From contig NZ_QQWI01000008.1 of NCBI RefSeq assembly GCF_004125825.1, positions 1 to 64,000 of the forward strand: a DNA stretch of 64,000 nt, in the 5' to 3' direction. The DNA comes from Fusibacter sp. A1 (lineage in GTDB: Bacteria; Bacillota; Clostridia; Peptostreptococcales; Acidaminobacteraceae). Shown here one piece after another: positions 16,935 to 25,633 of this stretch. Numbering within the stretch: the stretch's first letter is position 1; each line of letters starts with the position of its first letter. The position numbers and the translations under genes are program-made. A model generated the notes under the pieces. It saw only the letters and a list, made by a program, of their open reading frames with translations, searched no databases and was not told the DNA's origin.

Positions 16935-19291
16935 TCAACCTCCTCCTTATATGGAAGCGTAATCAGCACTTGCAAACCTTTATTGTGGTTGTCAGCCTCA
17001 ATCATGCCGTCAAAGTTTTTTTCGATAATTTCTTTTGCTATATAAAGACCAAGTCCTGTACCGTGGATTGATGATTTTGTAGTGAAATAGGGTTCAAACA
17101 GATGGTTCCTTACCTCTTCTGTGACCCCACCGGCATTATCTGTGATTTCGATCGTGACGAATCCTCCATCAAAACTTTGAATGATCCCGATCTGTCGCTG
17201 TCCCTCATGGATCTGTTCGAGCGCATGAATTGAATTTTGTAAAATTGACAGCAGCACCTGAGACAGCTGGTTTTCAAAATTGTAGATCAAAGCGTCTTCC
17301 CTCTTTTTATAGGACACTTCAATCATCTTTTGCTTAAGCGTATCATCCAGCAGGGATAAAGTCTTGTCCACGGTGGCTGATACGAAAAATCGGTTGACTT
17401 TGGCATTTGGATCGAAAAAATACCTAAAATCATCGATGGTCTGTGACATATGCCTTGTGAGACTTGTCATTCTATCGTGTTGCCTGATGATAAGCTCCTC
17501 ATCCAGCTCGCCATGCTTGAATGCATCAAGCACATTGTTGAAGACCATTTGCATCACGCTCAGCGGTTGCCTCCACTGGTGGGCGATACTGCCGATCATC
17601 TCCCCCATCGCAGCAAGGCGCGACTGGTAGATCATTAGCGCCTCTTTTTTTTGATTTTCTTGCATCTCATACTTATACAGGTTTTCAAGTTGAATGTTTA
17701 TCGATTCAAGATCTAGAGCGAACTGTTCCTTCTCTATCGCTAAATGGCTTACCTTCCTATCGATGAGCTCGTTATCGACCATTCTATCGGTCACTTGCTG
17801 GACGATTTTCCTGAATCGTGTTTCACTTCTTCTAAGTGCGGCCTCATTCACTCTTTTTTGAGTGATATCCCTAGATACCATGATCAGCCGCGCCATTCCT
17901 TTTTCTTCGATAAGTTTATAGTGGTTTTCAACAGGGACGATATGACCTTTACTCGTGATCAGTTCATTCTCAATAATCATCGACCCGTCAACACTTCCAC
18001 CCTCTACTTTTAAATCCTCTTTAATCAGTTCGGAGTATTTCATGGCAAGCAGCGTCTGCTTGTCAAAACCCAGCCTATCGATCACCATTTGATTGACATC
18101 CAGAATATAGCCAGGTCTTCCGTCATCCGATACGGTCGTGATGAACATATAGTCGGTGCTGCTGTTAAAGATCATCTCGTACCAGTCTTTGCTCTTTTTG
18201 AGCTCCTCCGCAAGCTTTTTTCTTTTCTCAAGGTCGCGCTTCAGCACATCGTTGAGCTGCTGCACCTCTTCGGATAGCTTGCGCTGAATGGCAAGTGTCT
18301 GCCTGTCTTTGCTCATACGGTAGTAAGCGAATAAGAACATGATCACTAAAATGATGATGGCGAAATTTATGACCACGATGGTGTAGGTTCGTACCTTTAA
18401 AAAGGAGACCACTTCTTCATAATCCTTGGATAGGTTGACAATCCAAAAATCATCGCCGATTCTTGCCGGTCCATACGCGTTGAACTTTTTCACGCGTTCC
18501 TGATTGTTGTTGCTAAACCAGACCGAATGGTAGATCCCAACTCCCTCTTCACCTTTGAGCTGCTTGTGCACGATTTCCTCAAGTTCGGTCCAATCAAAAT
18601 CTGGATAGAGGTTCGCCCTTGCCTCAAGTACGTTTTTACCAATGTCATCCTGATTGGGGTGCATGATGATCATTCCAGTAGCATCCTTAATGGACGCGTA
18701 CCCTTTATCGCCCGCCTTGATGGGTTGGATCATGCTGCTGTAAAGCGTTTCAAGCATCACCCTGCTATAGAGGATAAGTTCCTGATCGGTATTCCTCTCG
18801 ATGATCCTGTAAATATTGATGTAGAGCTTGTTATCTTCTGTGTATATCTCCCCTACGCTTACTCGGGTCTTCTCTCCAAACGATTCGAGATCCATTTTGA
18901 ACAGTTGAAAATCCGTACTGGTCGGCACCGAAAAAATGTTGCTTCCGTTTCGATCGATCAGACCCACACTATGAAGCATCTGGCTGTTGATCGCATAGTA
19001 ATCCTCTAACTGCTGCCAAGTCGCGTCGTTTTCCCTGTTCTCCTTGTAAGCCATGTGGTCCAAGCTGAACATCCTGTTGGACGCAAGTATCTCAAGGTCA
19101 TGCTTTTGAGCGGTGAAGAACCTTTCGAGTGTGTTGGACACGGTCTTTACCTGAGACAAGAGCTGCATCTGTTCGGTGTTGATCACGTGTTCTCTGACAG
19201 AAATATAATTTGAATACGAACTGAATACGATTAAAAATATCATAAATAAAGACACGACTACGATTAAACTGACTTGCCAGACATTACGCAT
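16931..19291 (-). CDS. Hybrid-sensing histidine kinase: dCache, PAS, HisKA
   Basis: The 786-aa protein has a first membrane helix (residues 7-27), a large extracellular double-Cache-like region (about 35-295), a second helix (about 303-325), a coiled coil, a PAS domain (about 375-490, followed by the PAC-like LIMVSRDITQKR), a long coiled coil, then a HisKA with SIAHQWRQPL and an ATPase domain with LLSILQNSIHAL, ITDNAGG and GTGLGLYIAKEI. The dCache part suggests a small external ligand such as an organic acid. It follows the citrate/tct operon on the same strand after a terminator, so a role in sensing citrate-type substrates is possible but unproven. Confidence 0.85.
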   Translation of the reverse strand: MRNVWQVSLIVVVSLFMIFLIVFSSYSNYISVREHVINTEQMQLLSQVKTVSNTLERFFTAQKHDLEILASNRMFSLDHMAYKENRENDATWQQLEDYYAINSQMLHSVGLIDRNGSNIFSVPTSTDFQLFKMDLESFGEKTRVSVGEIYTEDNKLYINIYRIIERNTDQELILYSRVMLETLYSSMIQPIKAGDKGYASIKDATGMIIMHPNQDDIGKNVLEARANLYPDFDWTELEEIVHKQLKGEEGVGIYHSVWFSNNNQERVKKFNAYGPARIGDDFWIVNLSKDYEEVVSFLKVRTYTIVVINFAIIILVIMFLFAYYRMSKDRQTLAIQRKLSEEVQQLNDVLKRDLEKRKKLAEELKKSKDWYEMIFNSSTDYMFITTVSDDGRPGYILDVNQMVIDRLGFDKQTLLAMKYSELIKEDLKVEGGSVDGSMIIENELITSKGHIVPVENHYKLIEEKGMARLIMVSRDITQKRVNEAALRRSETRFRKIVQQVTDRMVDNELIDRKVSHLAIEKEQFALDLESINIQLENLYKYEMQENQKKEALMIYQSRLAAMGEMIGSIAHQWRQPLSVMQMVFNNVLDAFKHGELDEELIIRQHDRMTSLTRHMSQTIDDFRYFFDPNAKVNRFFVSATVDKTLSLLDDTLKQKMIEVSYKKREDALIYNFENQLSQVLLSILQNSIHALEQIHEGQRQIGIIQSFDGGFVTIEITDNAGGVTEEVRNHLFEPYFTTKSSIHGTGLGLYIAKEIIEKNFDGMIEADNHNKGLQVLITLPYKEEVE

Positions 19292-19300
19292 AATTACCTC

Positions 19301-19317
19301 CTGATAGTTACTATCAG
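19301..19317. promoter_or_regulatory. Palindrome abutting the kinase ribosome binding site
   Basis: CTGATAGTTACTATCAG is a perfect inverted repeat with one central base. On the transcript it is followed directly by GAGGTAATTATG, the start region of the kinase gene. It could be an operator or an RNA hairpin that limits translation. Confidence 0.4.
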
Positions 19318-19344
19318 TTTACCATAGATGATGCCGGTTACGCC

Positions 19345-19371
19345 AAAAAAGCCACTGAAAAACAGTGACTT
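19345..19371 (-). terminator. Terminator of the citrate/tct operon
   Basis: GCCACTG/CAGTGAC (19351-19357 and 19363-19369) form the stem, and the minus strand continues with six Ts. It ends the transcript after tctA. Confidence 0.8.
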
Positions 19372-19378
19372 AAGTAGC

Positions 19379-20899
19379 TTATTCTTGTGGACAAGGCTTC
19401 TTGAAAACGCTTGACTTGAGCTTATCTGCCACTACTTTAAGCGTAGGCATGAAAAGCGAAACCAGTGTGACAAGGATCAGCGCCTTTGCAAGCGGTGAAT
19501 GATAGAATATTTCAAAATCGCCATCCGAAATATTGATCGCCTGTCTGAACGACTGCTCCATCGTGTTGCCGACGATAACCGCCAAGATGAGTGACGATGT
19601 AGGAAACTTGACTTTCGCCATGAAGAATCCTACGACACCGACAAGCAGTAAAATATAGAAGTCGACTACCGAGTTTGAGATGGCATACGTGCCGACAAAA
19701 GCCAGACCAAGTATGATCGGATAAAGCACTTTTGCAGGTACTGCTAGGACTCTGACAAGTAGACCGGCCATAGGGATGTTGATGACTGCGAGTATGAAGT
19801 TACCCACGATCATACTTGCGATAAGACCCCAAGCCATTTGAGGGTACTGGGTGAAGAATAAGGGACCAGGCTGAATACCAAGCATCAATAGCGCACCCAT
19901 CATGATAGCCGTAGTTCCCGAACCGGGAATACCTAGTGTGAGCATTGGAATGAAGGCACCGACAGATGCGGCGTTATTGGCAGCTTCTGGTGCGGCAAGC
20001 CCTGTGATGTTCCCTTTACCGAATGAATCCGGATCTTTTGACATCTGTTTTTCGTTGTTATAAGCCATGAGTGATGCCATCGTGCCGCCCGCACCGGGTA
20101 GAGCACCTACAAAGAACCCTAGAGGAGTCGACCTGAGTATCGCTTTCCACGACTGCTTCCAATCGTCTTTAGTGATCCATATCTTGCCGAACTTCGTCTG
20201 TGGTTTGATATGGCCTGCATTGATGTCCTTATAAGCCTTAAAGACTTCACCAAGCGCATATAGGGCGATGATGATTACTAAAAAGTCGACTCCGGACTGA
20301 AGTTCCAACATACCGAAAGTAAATCTCGATATACCGGACTGCGCATCGATACCGATGGTCGAAATCATCAAACCAAGGGCCGTGCCGATGAGTCCTTTGA
20401 TCAAATTGCCCTTACTCATTGACGACGTCATCGCAAGTGCTGCGATCATGAGTAAGAAATATTCGGCTGGGCCGAACTTAAGTGCGAATTTTGCCACAGG
20501 TACTGCCAGAACTACTAAAAAGAATACAGAAACCAACCCACCGATAAACGATGCGATACCGCTGATCGCAAGCGCAGCCTCCGCCCGCCCGTTTCGAGCC
20601 ATCGGATAACCGTCAAAGGTTGCCGCAAGCGCAGCTCCGTCTCCTGGAGTGTTGATCAGGATCGAACTACGCGATCCACCGAACATGGCTCCGTAATACA
20701 CACCCGCCATCGTAATGATCGCTCCCGTCGGCGACATCGAAAATGTCATCGGAAGCAGCACAGCAACACCGGTTGCCGGACCTAACCCCGGTAGCATTCC
20801 GACGATGGTTCCCAAAATACCACCTAAGGTGATTAAAAGAAGATGATAGGGCTGTAGAGCGACCATCAATCCTTGAAATAAATATCCTAATACGTCCAT
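19379..20899 (-). CDS. tctA: Tripartite tricarboxylate transporter, large membrane subunit TctA
   Basis: Main permease of a binding-protein-dependent, ion-driven importer for citrate or another tricarboxylate. The 506-aa protein has about 11 or 12 membrane spans and both TctA hallmarks: GGILGTIVGMLPGLGPATG near the N-terminus (residues 21-39) and FVGALPGAGGTMASLMAYN near the middle. The ATG at 20899 follows GGTAGGAGG, 10 bases after tctB. It is the last gene before the terminator. Location after citrate lyase genes makes citrate the most likely substrate. Confidence 0.93.
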   Translation of the reverse strand: MDVLGYLFQGLMVALQPYHLLLITLGGILGTIVGMLPGLGPATGVAVLLPMTFSMSPTGAIITMAGVYYGAMFGGSRSSILINTPGDGAALAATFDGYPMARNGRAEAALAISGIASFIGGLVSVFFLVVLAVPVAKFALKFGPAEYFLLMIAALAMTSSMSKGNLIKGLIGTALGLMISTIGIDAQSGISRFTFGMLELQSGVDFLVIIIALYALGEVFKAYKDINAGHIKPQTKFGKIWITKDDWKQSWKAILRSTPLGFFVGALPGAGGTMASLMAYNNEKQMSKDPDSFGKGNITGLAAPEAANNAASVGAFIPMLTLGIPGSGTTAIMMGALLMLGIQPGPLFFTQYPQMAWGLIASMIVGNFILAVINIPMAGLLVRVLAVPAKVLYPIILGLAFVGTYAISNSVVDFYILLLVGVVGFFMAKVKFPTSSLILAVIVGNTMEQSFRQAINISDGDFEIFYHSPLAKALILVTLVSLFMPTLKVVADKLKSSVFKKPCPQE

Positions 20900-20908
20900 C
20901 TTTTCCTC

Positions 20909-21403
20909 CTACCAATTTACAAATGGCATCATTGGTAAACTGATACCTAACATATAAAAGAACACATAGTATACAACCAAGCTGAAAATCAGTGCTACTA
21001 TCAAGTTTCTTATTCTTTTTTCCGGTTCAGTCACAAAGAGATTGATCATCATAAATACTATAGTAGAAATCACATATCCAAAGTGTTCAAACATAAGAGC
21101 ATAGATAATTCCGCTGAGTACTGTGATACTGATCATTTTGTTTCCTTTGATGTCATCAGCATCTCTGTTGCTTTTAGAGATACTGAACGCCTGCTTAAGC
21201 TCAGTAGGATTGCTTCTTAAAAGCACTATCACACCCATCAAAACCATAAATCCGGCAAGCATAAAAGGAAACATTGAAGGCGCAAAAGGATTACCTATTG
21301 GGCTTCTTCTGATATTGAAGGCAAAAATCCCATAGACGATTCCTAAAACTATGGTGATAAGGCCAATTAAAAAGTCGTAATTCGCTGTCTGTTTATTTTC
21401 CAT
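20909..21403 (-). CDS. tctB: Tripartite tricarboxylate transporter, small membrane subunit TctB
   Basis: The 164-aa protein has four membrane helices in the TctB arrangement, with an amphipathic, charged stretch (about residues 65-85) between the second and third. It assists the large permease subunit. The ATG at 21403 lies behind GGAGG; an in-frame ATG 12 bases upstream overlaps that site and is less likely. The position between tctC and tctA is the normal family order. Confidence 0.88.
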   Translation of the reverse strand: MENKQTANYDFLIGLITIVLGIVYGIFAFNIRRSPIGNPFAPSMFPFMLAGFMVLMGVIVLLRSNPTELKQAFSISKSNRDADDIKGNKMISITVLSGIIYALMFEHFGYVISTIVFMMINLFVTEPEKRIRNLIVALIFSLVVYYVFFYMLGISLPMMPFVNW

Positions 21404-21452
21404 GCCATCCTCCATAGGTTCAGGAGGCGATACCGCCTCCCATGCCTAAGTA

Positions 21453-22484
21453 TTATTTAACTAGTAGACCTATTTCAGCCAATACACTTTCATATTCCTT
21501 GTTTGTCTCATGTAAGAACGCTGTAAAGTCAGCTTGATTCTGATAAGCATCCGCCCAACCATGTTTCGCTCTTTCAGCGTTCCACTCGTCAGTCTTAACC
21601 ATTGCTTCTAGCTTTTGCGACCAGTAGTCCACAGCATAGCTTGGCATGTTAGGAGCGCCGAACAGACCTCTCCAGTTTTCAAAGGATGCGTCGATTCCTT
21701 GCTCCATGCAAGTCGGAATTTCTGCTAAAAGACCTTCGCCAACTCTTTGTGTTCCCGTATGGGCAAGTGCTTTTAAATCACCCGACTCAAGCAGTGTCTG
21801 TACATCGCCAAGACCTGTTGTAAGTAGGTCCACGTGACCTCCTAGTATTTGAGCTGTAGCAGTTCCGTCTTGGAAGCTGATATAGTCGATTTCTTTTAAG
21901 TCAGTTACACCTGCTGCTTTTGCAATGATTAGGAACTGGATATGGTCCATACTTCCTGCAGAAGAGTTACCACCGATTTTTACGCTCTTTGGATCTTCTT
22001 TTAGCGCGTCCATCACTTCTTTGATTGTCGAGTATTTTGAATCCGCAGGTACGACAAATGCGCCGTAGTCTGTAATCAGTCTGGCAAGCGGTGTTGTGTT
22101 TTCGTAACTGTATTCACTTGATCCGTTTAAGTTGATCAGTAAAAGTGGTGCTGAATAGACAGAAACCAGTTTGTCAGAGCCATCTTGCGTCTGCATGTAG
22201 GCTAGGTTTACACCACCGCCACCACCGGAATTGTTTGTGATAGGCATTGGAACATCAACCAGTTTAGTGTCTTGAAGCACTTTTGCAGTTGTACGGATGG
22301 TTAAGTCCCAGCCACCTCCTGCTCCGCCTGGAGCGATGAACTCAAGTGAGCCTTTTGGATAGCTTGCTCTTGCATCGGCACTTGTTCCTGCACTTCCGTC
22401 TTGTTGAGCACAGCCTGTGAGTAACATGACACCTACTAGTGCTACCGCTGTCACTTTTGACAGCCATTTCAATCTTGCTTTCAT
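21453..22484 (-). CDS. tctC: Tricarboxylate-binding lipoprotein TctC
   Basis: Extracytoplasmic substrate receptor of the TctABC importer. The 343-aa precursor has a signal peptide ending in the lipobox LLTG|C (cleavage before C25), as expected for a Gram-positive cell where the receptor is anchored as a lipoprotein. The mature part is a Bug/TctC-type two-lobed fold with IEFIAPGGAGGGWDLTIRTTA-like start (here LEFIAPGGAGGGWD) binding the carboxylate, and GGNSSAGSMDH. It starts 3 bases after the citX stop, so it belongs to the citrate lyase transcript. Confidence 0.92.
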   Translation of the reverse strand: MKARLKWLSKVTAVALVGVMLLTGCAQQDGSAGTSADARASYPKGSLEFIAPGGAGGGWDLTIRTTAKVLQDTKLVDVPMPITNNSGGGGGVNLAYMQTQDGSDKLVSVYSAPLLLINLNGSSEYSYENTTPLARLITDYGAFVVPADSKYSTIKEVMDALKEDPKSVKIGGNSSAGSMDHIQFLIIAKAAGVTDLKEIDYISFQDGTATAQILGGHVDLLTTGLGDVQTLLESGDLKALAHTGTQRVGEGLLAEIPTCMEQGIDASFENWRGLFGAPNMPSYAVDYWSQKLEAMVKTDEWNAERAKHGWADAYQNQADFTAFLHETNKEYESVLAEIGLLVK

Positions 22485-22487
22485 TAA

Positions 22488-23003
22488 TTAGTCCTCCTTC
22501 ATATTGTCAAAAGCCCATGCGGCTTTTGAAGTTATATATAATTGCAACGCTTCCAGTGAATGTGCCTTAGATCTGGCACATGCAAAAGCATCTTCACTGC
22601 ATAAAAAACAGGTTCTTTGCTTACCATTAAACTGTGTTCTTAAAAGCGGTTCGCTACTTTGGTGATAGACATCAAAATCAAAGGTTCTTCCGCAGTGATG
22701 CTCGTCCTCGAGTGTCATAAGCTTTTTCTTCACGCTTGATCCGTCCGCCATTACCTCGAACACCGCCAAGTGTTCTATGATATCAAATTGCGGCTCGTAC
22801 ACTTTGTACTCCCAAAGATTTTCCCCCATGACCTCTTCAAAACATCTTATCCCTAGTTCAAAGAGAAGCTTTGATTGATCCGAAAGTTTTATTACGCCAG
22901 GTATGTTGATTCTAAACACAACGATTGTATTCCTTGTGTTTTTAGAAAGCCCACTGATCCATTCATATTTTAGGTCTCTATACTCTAACATTTCACTAAG
23001 CAT
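22488..23003 (-). CDS. citX: Apo-citrate lyase phosphoribosyl-dephospho-CoA transferase
   Basis: Attaches the prosthetic group made by CitG to Ser14 of the acyl carrier subunit CitD. The 171-aa protein has the CitX signatures GRTFDFDVYH and RTCFLCSEDAFACARSKAHS (the Cys/Arg/His block near the C-terminus). The ATG at 23003 overlaps the citF stop by 8 bases; an upstream start at 23012 is less likely. The length is near the 170-185 residues usual for the family. Confidence 0.85.
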   Translation of the reverse strand: MLSEMLEYRDLKYEWISGLSKNTRNTIVVFRINIPGVIKLSDQSKLLFELGIRCFEEVMGENLWEYKVYEPQFDIIEHLAVFEVMADGSSVKKKLMTLEDEHHCGRTFDFDVYHQSSEPLLRTQFNGKQRTCFLCSEDAFACARSKAHSLEALQLYITSKAAWAFDNMKED

Positions 23004-24465
23004 CACTATCAATATCCTTCACTGCCATGATCCTATCGATAATCGTACCGTCCCTGTATTCAACTTTGGCAACCACCCTGTCTGTAAACTCAATGGGATT
23101 TGCAGACCCGATCAACACATTCACCATGTCAAGGAGCGACTCGATGCTGACAGTTTTGACTCCTGCATTTGTCAGTTGTTCCATGATATCTGCCCTTTTA
23201 GGATTTACTGCGATTCCCCTATCGGTTACAAGCACATCCACACTGCTTCCAGGCGTTATCACGGTTGTCACCTTTTCGACAACCGTCGCGATTCTACCTC
23301 GGTATAGCGGAGCTACAATGATCGTACACTTGGCACTTTCAGCAGTATCGCAGTGCCCGCCTGAAGCACCCATGACCACACCGTCAGACCCGGTCATGAC
23401 ATTGACATTAAAGGACTTATCGATTTCAAGCGCGCTTAAGACCACATAATCAAGGTTTGTCGTAATCGGTCCCATATTGAAAGCGTTCGCATAGGTTGAA
23501 GCGCTGATCACATGATGGTTGGGGTTTCTGAATACCGAATCCACTGCCGCAAGATCAAAGCTCTGTACATCGAACAAATGTCTGATGAGTCCTTTTTCGT
23601 GCATCGAAACGATAGGCTCGGTGATACCACCAAGTACGAAACTTGCGGTGATGGAGTCCTTTAGCATCTTTTCTTCTAAAAATCTGCTGACTGCAAGCGA
23701 TGCTCCACCGGACCCGGTTTGGAATGAAAATCCTTCTTTATAATATTCCAGGTTTGTAATGACTTTTGCCGTCTGCTTTGCAATTAGAATTTCTTTCGGG
23801 TTCTTAGTAAACCGTGTGGCACCCGATGCTATACCGGCAGGATCTCCTATCCTGTCTAGCACGACCACATGGTCCACCTGGGTCTGAGAGATGGGACTAG
23901 GCATATTGGGATAATCCACAAGATCATCGGTTAGCAGCACCACCTTATCGGCAAACGCCGCATCGACCATTGCATATCCTAAAGAACCGCATTTGGTATT
24001 TTTGCCATGACCGTTTGCGTTACCCATCCTGTCGGCACTAGGAACCGCCAAAAATGCGATGTCTATCTTCACGTCGCCGGCTTCAATCGCACGCGCTCTT
24101 CCACCATGCGACCTGATGATCACAGGATTCTCAAGTCCACCTCTTGAAATGAACTGCGCAAGTTCACCGCGCAAGCCACTCGTATGGATGGAGGTGATCG
24201 TTCCGTCCTTTATCCATTTGATAAAGGGTGAATGAACGTTGCCAAGCGAGCTTGCGAAAATCGTCAAGTCCTTGATTCCCAGCTCATGTATCGCTTCAAT
24301 CACCTGATTGACTGTGAGGTCGCCTTCTCTAAAGTGATGATGAAAGGAAATCGTCATGCCATCCCTTAGTTGAAGGGCTCTGATCGTGTCTGTAATCGAG
24401 TAATTTACTTTATCGTAATTCTCATATCTTTTGATTGTTCTACCGTGCATCCGTACTTTAGTCAT
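22996..24465 (-). CDS. citF: Citrate lyase alpha subunit (citrate CoA-transferase)
   Basis: Transfers the acetyl-ACP thioester to citrate, giving citryl-ACP. The 489-aa protein has the family's N-terminal ISFHHHFREGDLTVNQV block, LRGELAQFISRGGLENPVIIRSHGGRARA, and GASGGHCDTAESAKCTIIVAP near the C-terminus. It overlaps citE by 8 bases upstream and citX by 8 bases downstream, showing tight translational coupling through the lyase genes. It is slightly shorter than the roughly 500-515 residues common in the family but no motif is missing. Confidence 0.95.
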   Translation of the reverse strand: MTKVRMHGRTIKRYENYDKVNYSITDTIRALQLRDGMTISFHHHFREGDLTVNQVIEAIHELGIKDLTIFASSLGNVHSPFIKWIKDGTITSIHTSGLRGELAQFISRGGLENPVIIRSHGGRARAIEAGDVKIDIAFLAVPSADRMGNANGHGKNTKCGSLGYAMVDAAFADKVVLLTDDLVDYPNMPSPISQTQVDHVVVLDRIGDPAGIASGATRFTKNPKEILIAKQTAKVITNLEYYKEGFSFQTGSGGASLAVSRFLEEKMLKDSITASFVLGGITEPIVSMHEKGLIRHLFDVQSFDLAAVDSVFRNPNHHVISASTYANAFNMGPITTNLDYVVLSALEIDKSFNVNVMTGSDGVVMGASGGHCDTAESAKCTIIVAPLYRGRIATVVEKVTTVITPGSSVDVLVTDRGIAVNPKRADIMEQLTNAGVKTVSIESLLDMVNVLIGSANPIEFTDRVVAKVEYRDGTIIDRIMAVKDIDSDA

Positions 24466-25342
24466 TGTCTACCACCTTTGTTGCTCCAGCGAGTTGAAGA
24501 ATTCTGAGGGCTCTGTCGATAATGGGCTTATCAACCATTTTGCCACGAACGGTAAAGACACCCAAACCTTCAAGACTGGCCTTTTCTGCTTCTTTTTCAA
24601 TTTCTTTCGCATAGTCGATTTCCTTGGCAGTAGGCTGATACACCTCGTGAACAATATCGATTTGTCTAGGGTTGATCACTGACTTACCGTCAAAACCAAG
24701 CTGATGGATCAGTTCTACCTCGGTCTTGAAACCGTCCATATTGTCAAGGTCTGAGTAAACCGTATCAAGCGCTGCGATACCGCACGCCCTAGCTGCGTTA
24801 AGTATTTGAGACCTAGCATGTAAAAGTTCTATCCCACCAGGTGACCTTTTCGTTTTAAGGTTTGTGACATAATCCTCCGCGCCAAGTGCTATGCCTATCA
24901 GTCTGTTGGATGCCTTGGCTATCTCATAGGCGTGGACGACGCCCAGCGGACTTTCGATAGCGGCCATCATTTTCACCGATCCTGGCGGCTTGTTGTTGAC
25001 TTTCTCTTCTCTTTCGATCAATGCTTCAACATCGATGATGTCCTGAGCCGTTTCAGTTTTTGGAAGCCTGATCACATCGACTCCGGCCGCTACCATATAC
25101 TTGATGTCCTCTTCACCAAAAGGTGTGTCAAGTCCATTGATTCTAACCACTACTTCGCAGTTGATTTTGGGTAGCGAGGTTAGCCCATGATAGACAAGCA
25201 GCCTTGCCGCATCTTTTTCGGTTATTGAAATAGCATCCTCCAGGTCAAACATGATAGAGTCCGCGCCGTAGATATGGGCATCGGCGATCATACTTGCCGA
25301 GTTTCCTGGAACATACAGCATGGTTCTTCTCAATCTATCCAT
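24458..25342 (-). CDS. citE: Citrate lyase beta subunit (citryl-ACP lyase)
   Basis: Cleaves citryl-ACP to oxaloacetate and acetyl-ACP. The protein (294 aa from this start) has the TIM-barrel motifs MLYVPGNSASMI, FDLEDAIS, EVVVRINGLDT, RLPKTE, AAIESPLGVV and LGAEDYVTNL with the Mg-binding acids. I chose the ATG at 25342 behind GAGGAGGCGCACA; an open frame extends to 25438 but reads as the other frame of citD and lacks a ribosome site. The start overlaps the citD end by 8 bases. Confidence 0.95.
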   Translation of the reverse strand: MDRLRRTMLYVPGNSASMIADAHIYGADSIMFDLEDAISITEKDAARLLVYHGLTSLPKINCEVVVRINGLDTPFGEEDIKYMVAAGVDVIRLPKTETAQDIIDVEALIEREEKVNNKPPGSVKMMAAIESPLGVVHAYEIAKASNRLIGIALGAEDYVTNLKTKRSPGGIELLHARSQILNAARACGIAALDTVYSDLDNMDGFKTEVELIHQLGFDGKSVINPRQIDIVHEVYQPTAKEIDYAKEIEKEAEKASLEGLGVFTVRGKMVDKPIIDRALRILQLAGATKVVDND

Positions 25343-25622
25343 TGTGCGCCTCCTCGACCTTGCAAGCGCGCCTGATCGCGCAGATGGTTCTTGCACTGAT
25401 CGTGCAGTCAAGCGCACCTTTATCCACCGCATTGACAATAACTCCAGTTACACCATGTTCATTCAATAGGTCTTCTATCAGTCTTTCAATATGTTCGCCA
25501 AACTGCTTTTGAACGGCACTGGTCAGATAAATGACATTCTTATTTGCCGTACCCTTTTCAAGCCTTATTGAAATGTCGCACGAATCCATCGTACCCGCGC
25601 TAGCCGCCTTTACAAATTCCAT
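25335..25622 (-). CDS. citD: Citrate lyase gamma subunit (acyl carrier protein)
   Basis: Carries the 2'-(5''-triphosphoribosyl)-3'-dephospho-CoA group. The 95-aa protein begins MEFVKAASAGTMDSCDISI, so the modified serine (S14) sits at the standard position. Ser15 of many homologues is Cys here, which should not affect attachment. GANKNVIYLTS-like and LLNEHGVTGVIVNAVDKGALDCTI match the rest of the family. It lies between citC (11 bases) and citE (overlap). Confidence 0.93.
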   Translation of the reverse strand: MEFVKAASAGTMDSCDISIRLEKGTANKNVIYLTSAVQKQFGEHIERLIEDLLNEHGVTGVIVNAVDKGALDCTISARTICAIRRACKVEEAHNG

Positions 25623-25633
25623 ACGTTACTCCT

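Noticed and set aside
25343..25438. Longer N-terminus for CitE
   Set aside because: The extra residues read in another frame of citD, have low-complexity Arg/Ser content and lack a ribosome site; CitE starts at MDRLRRTMLYVPGN.
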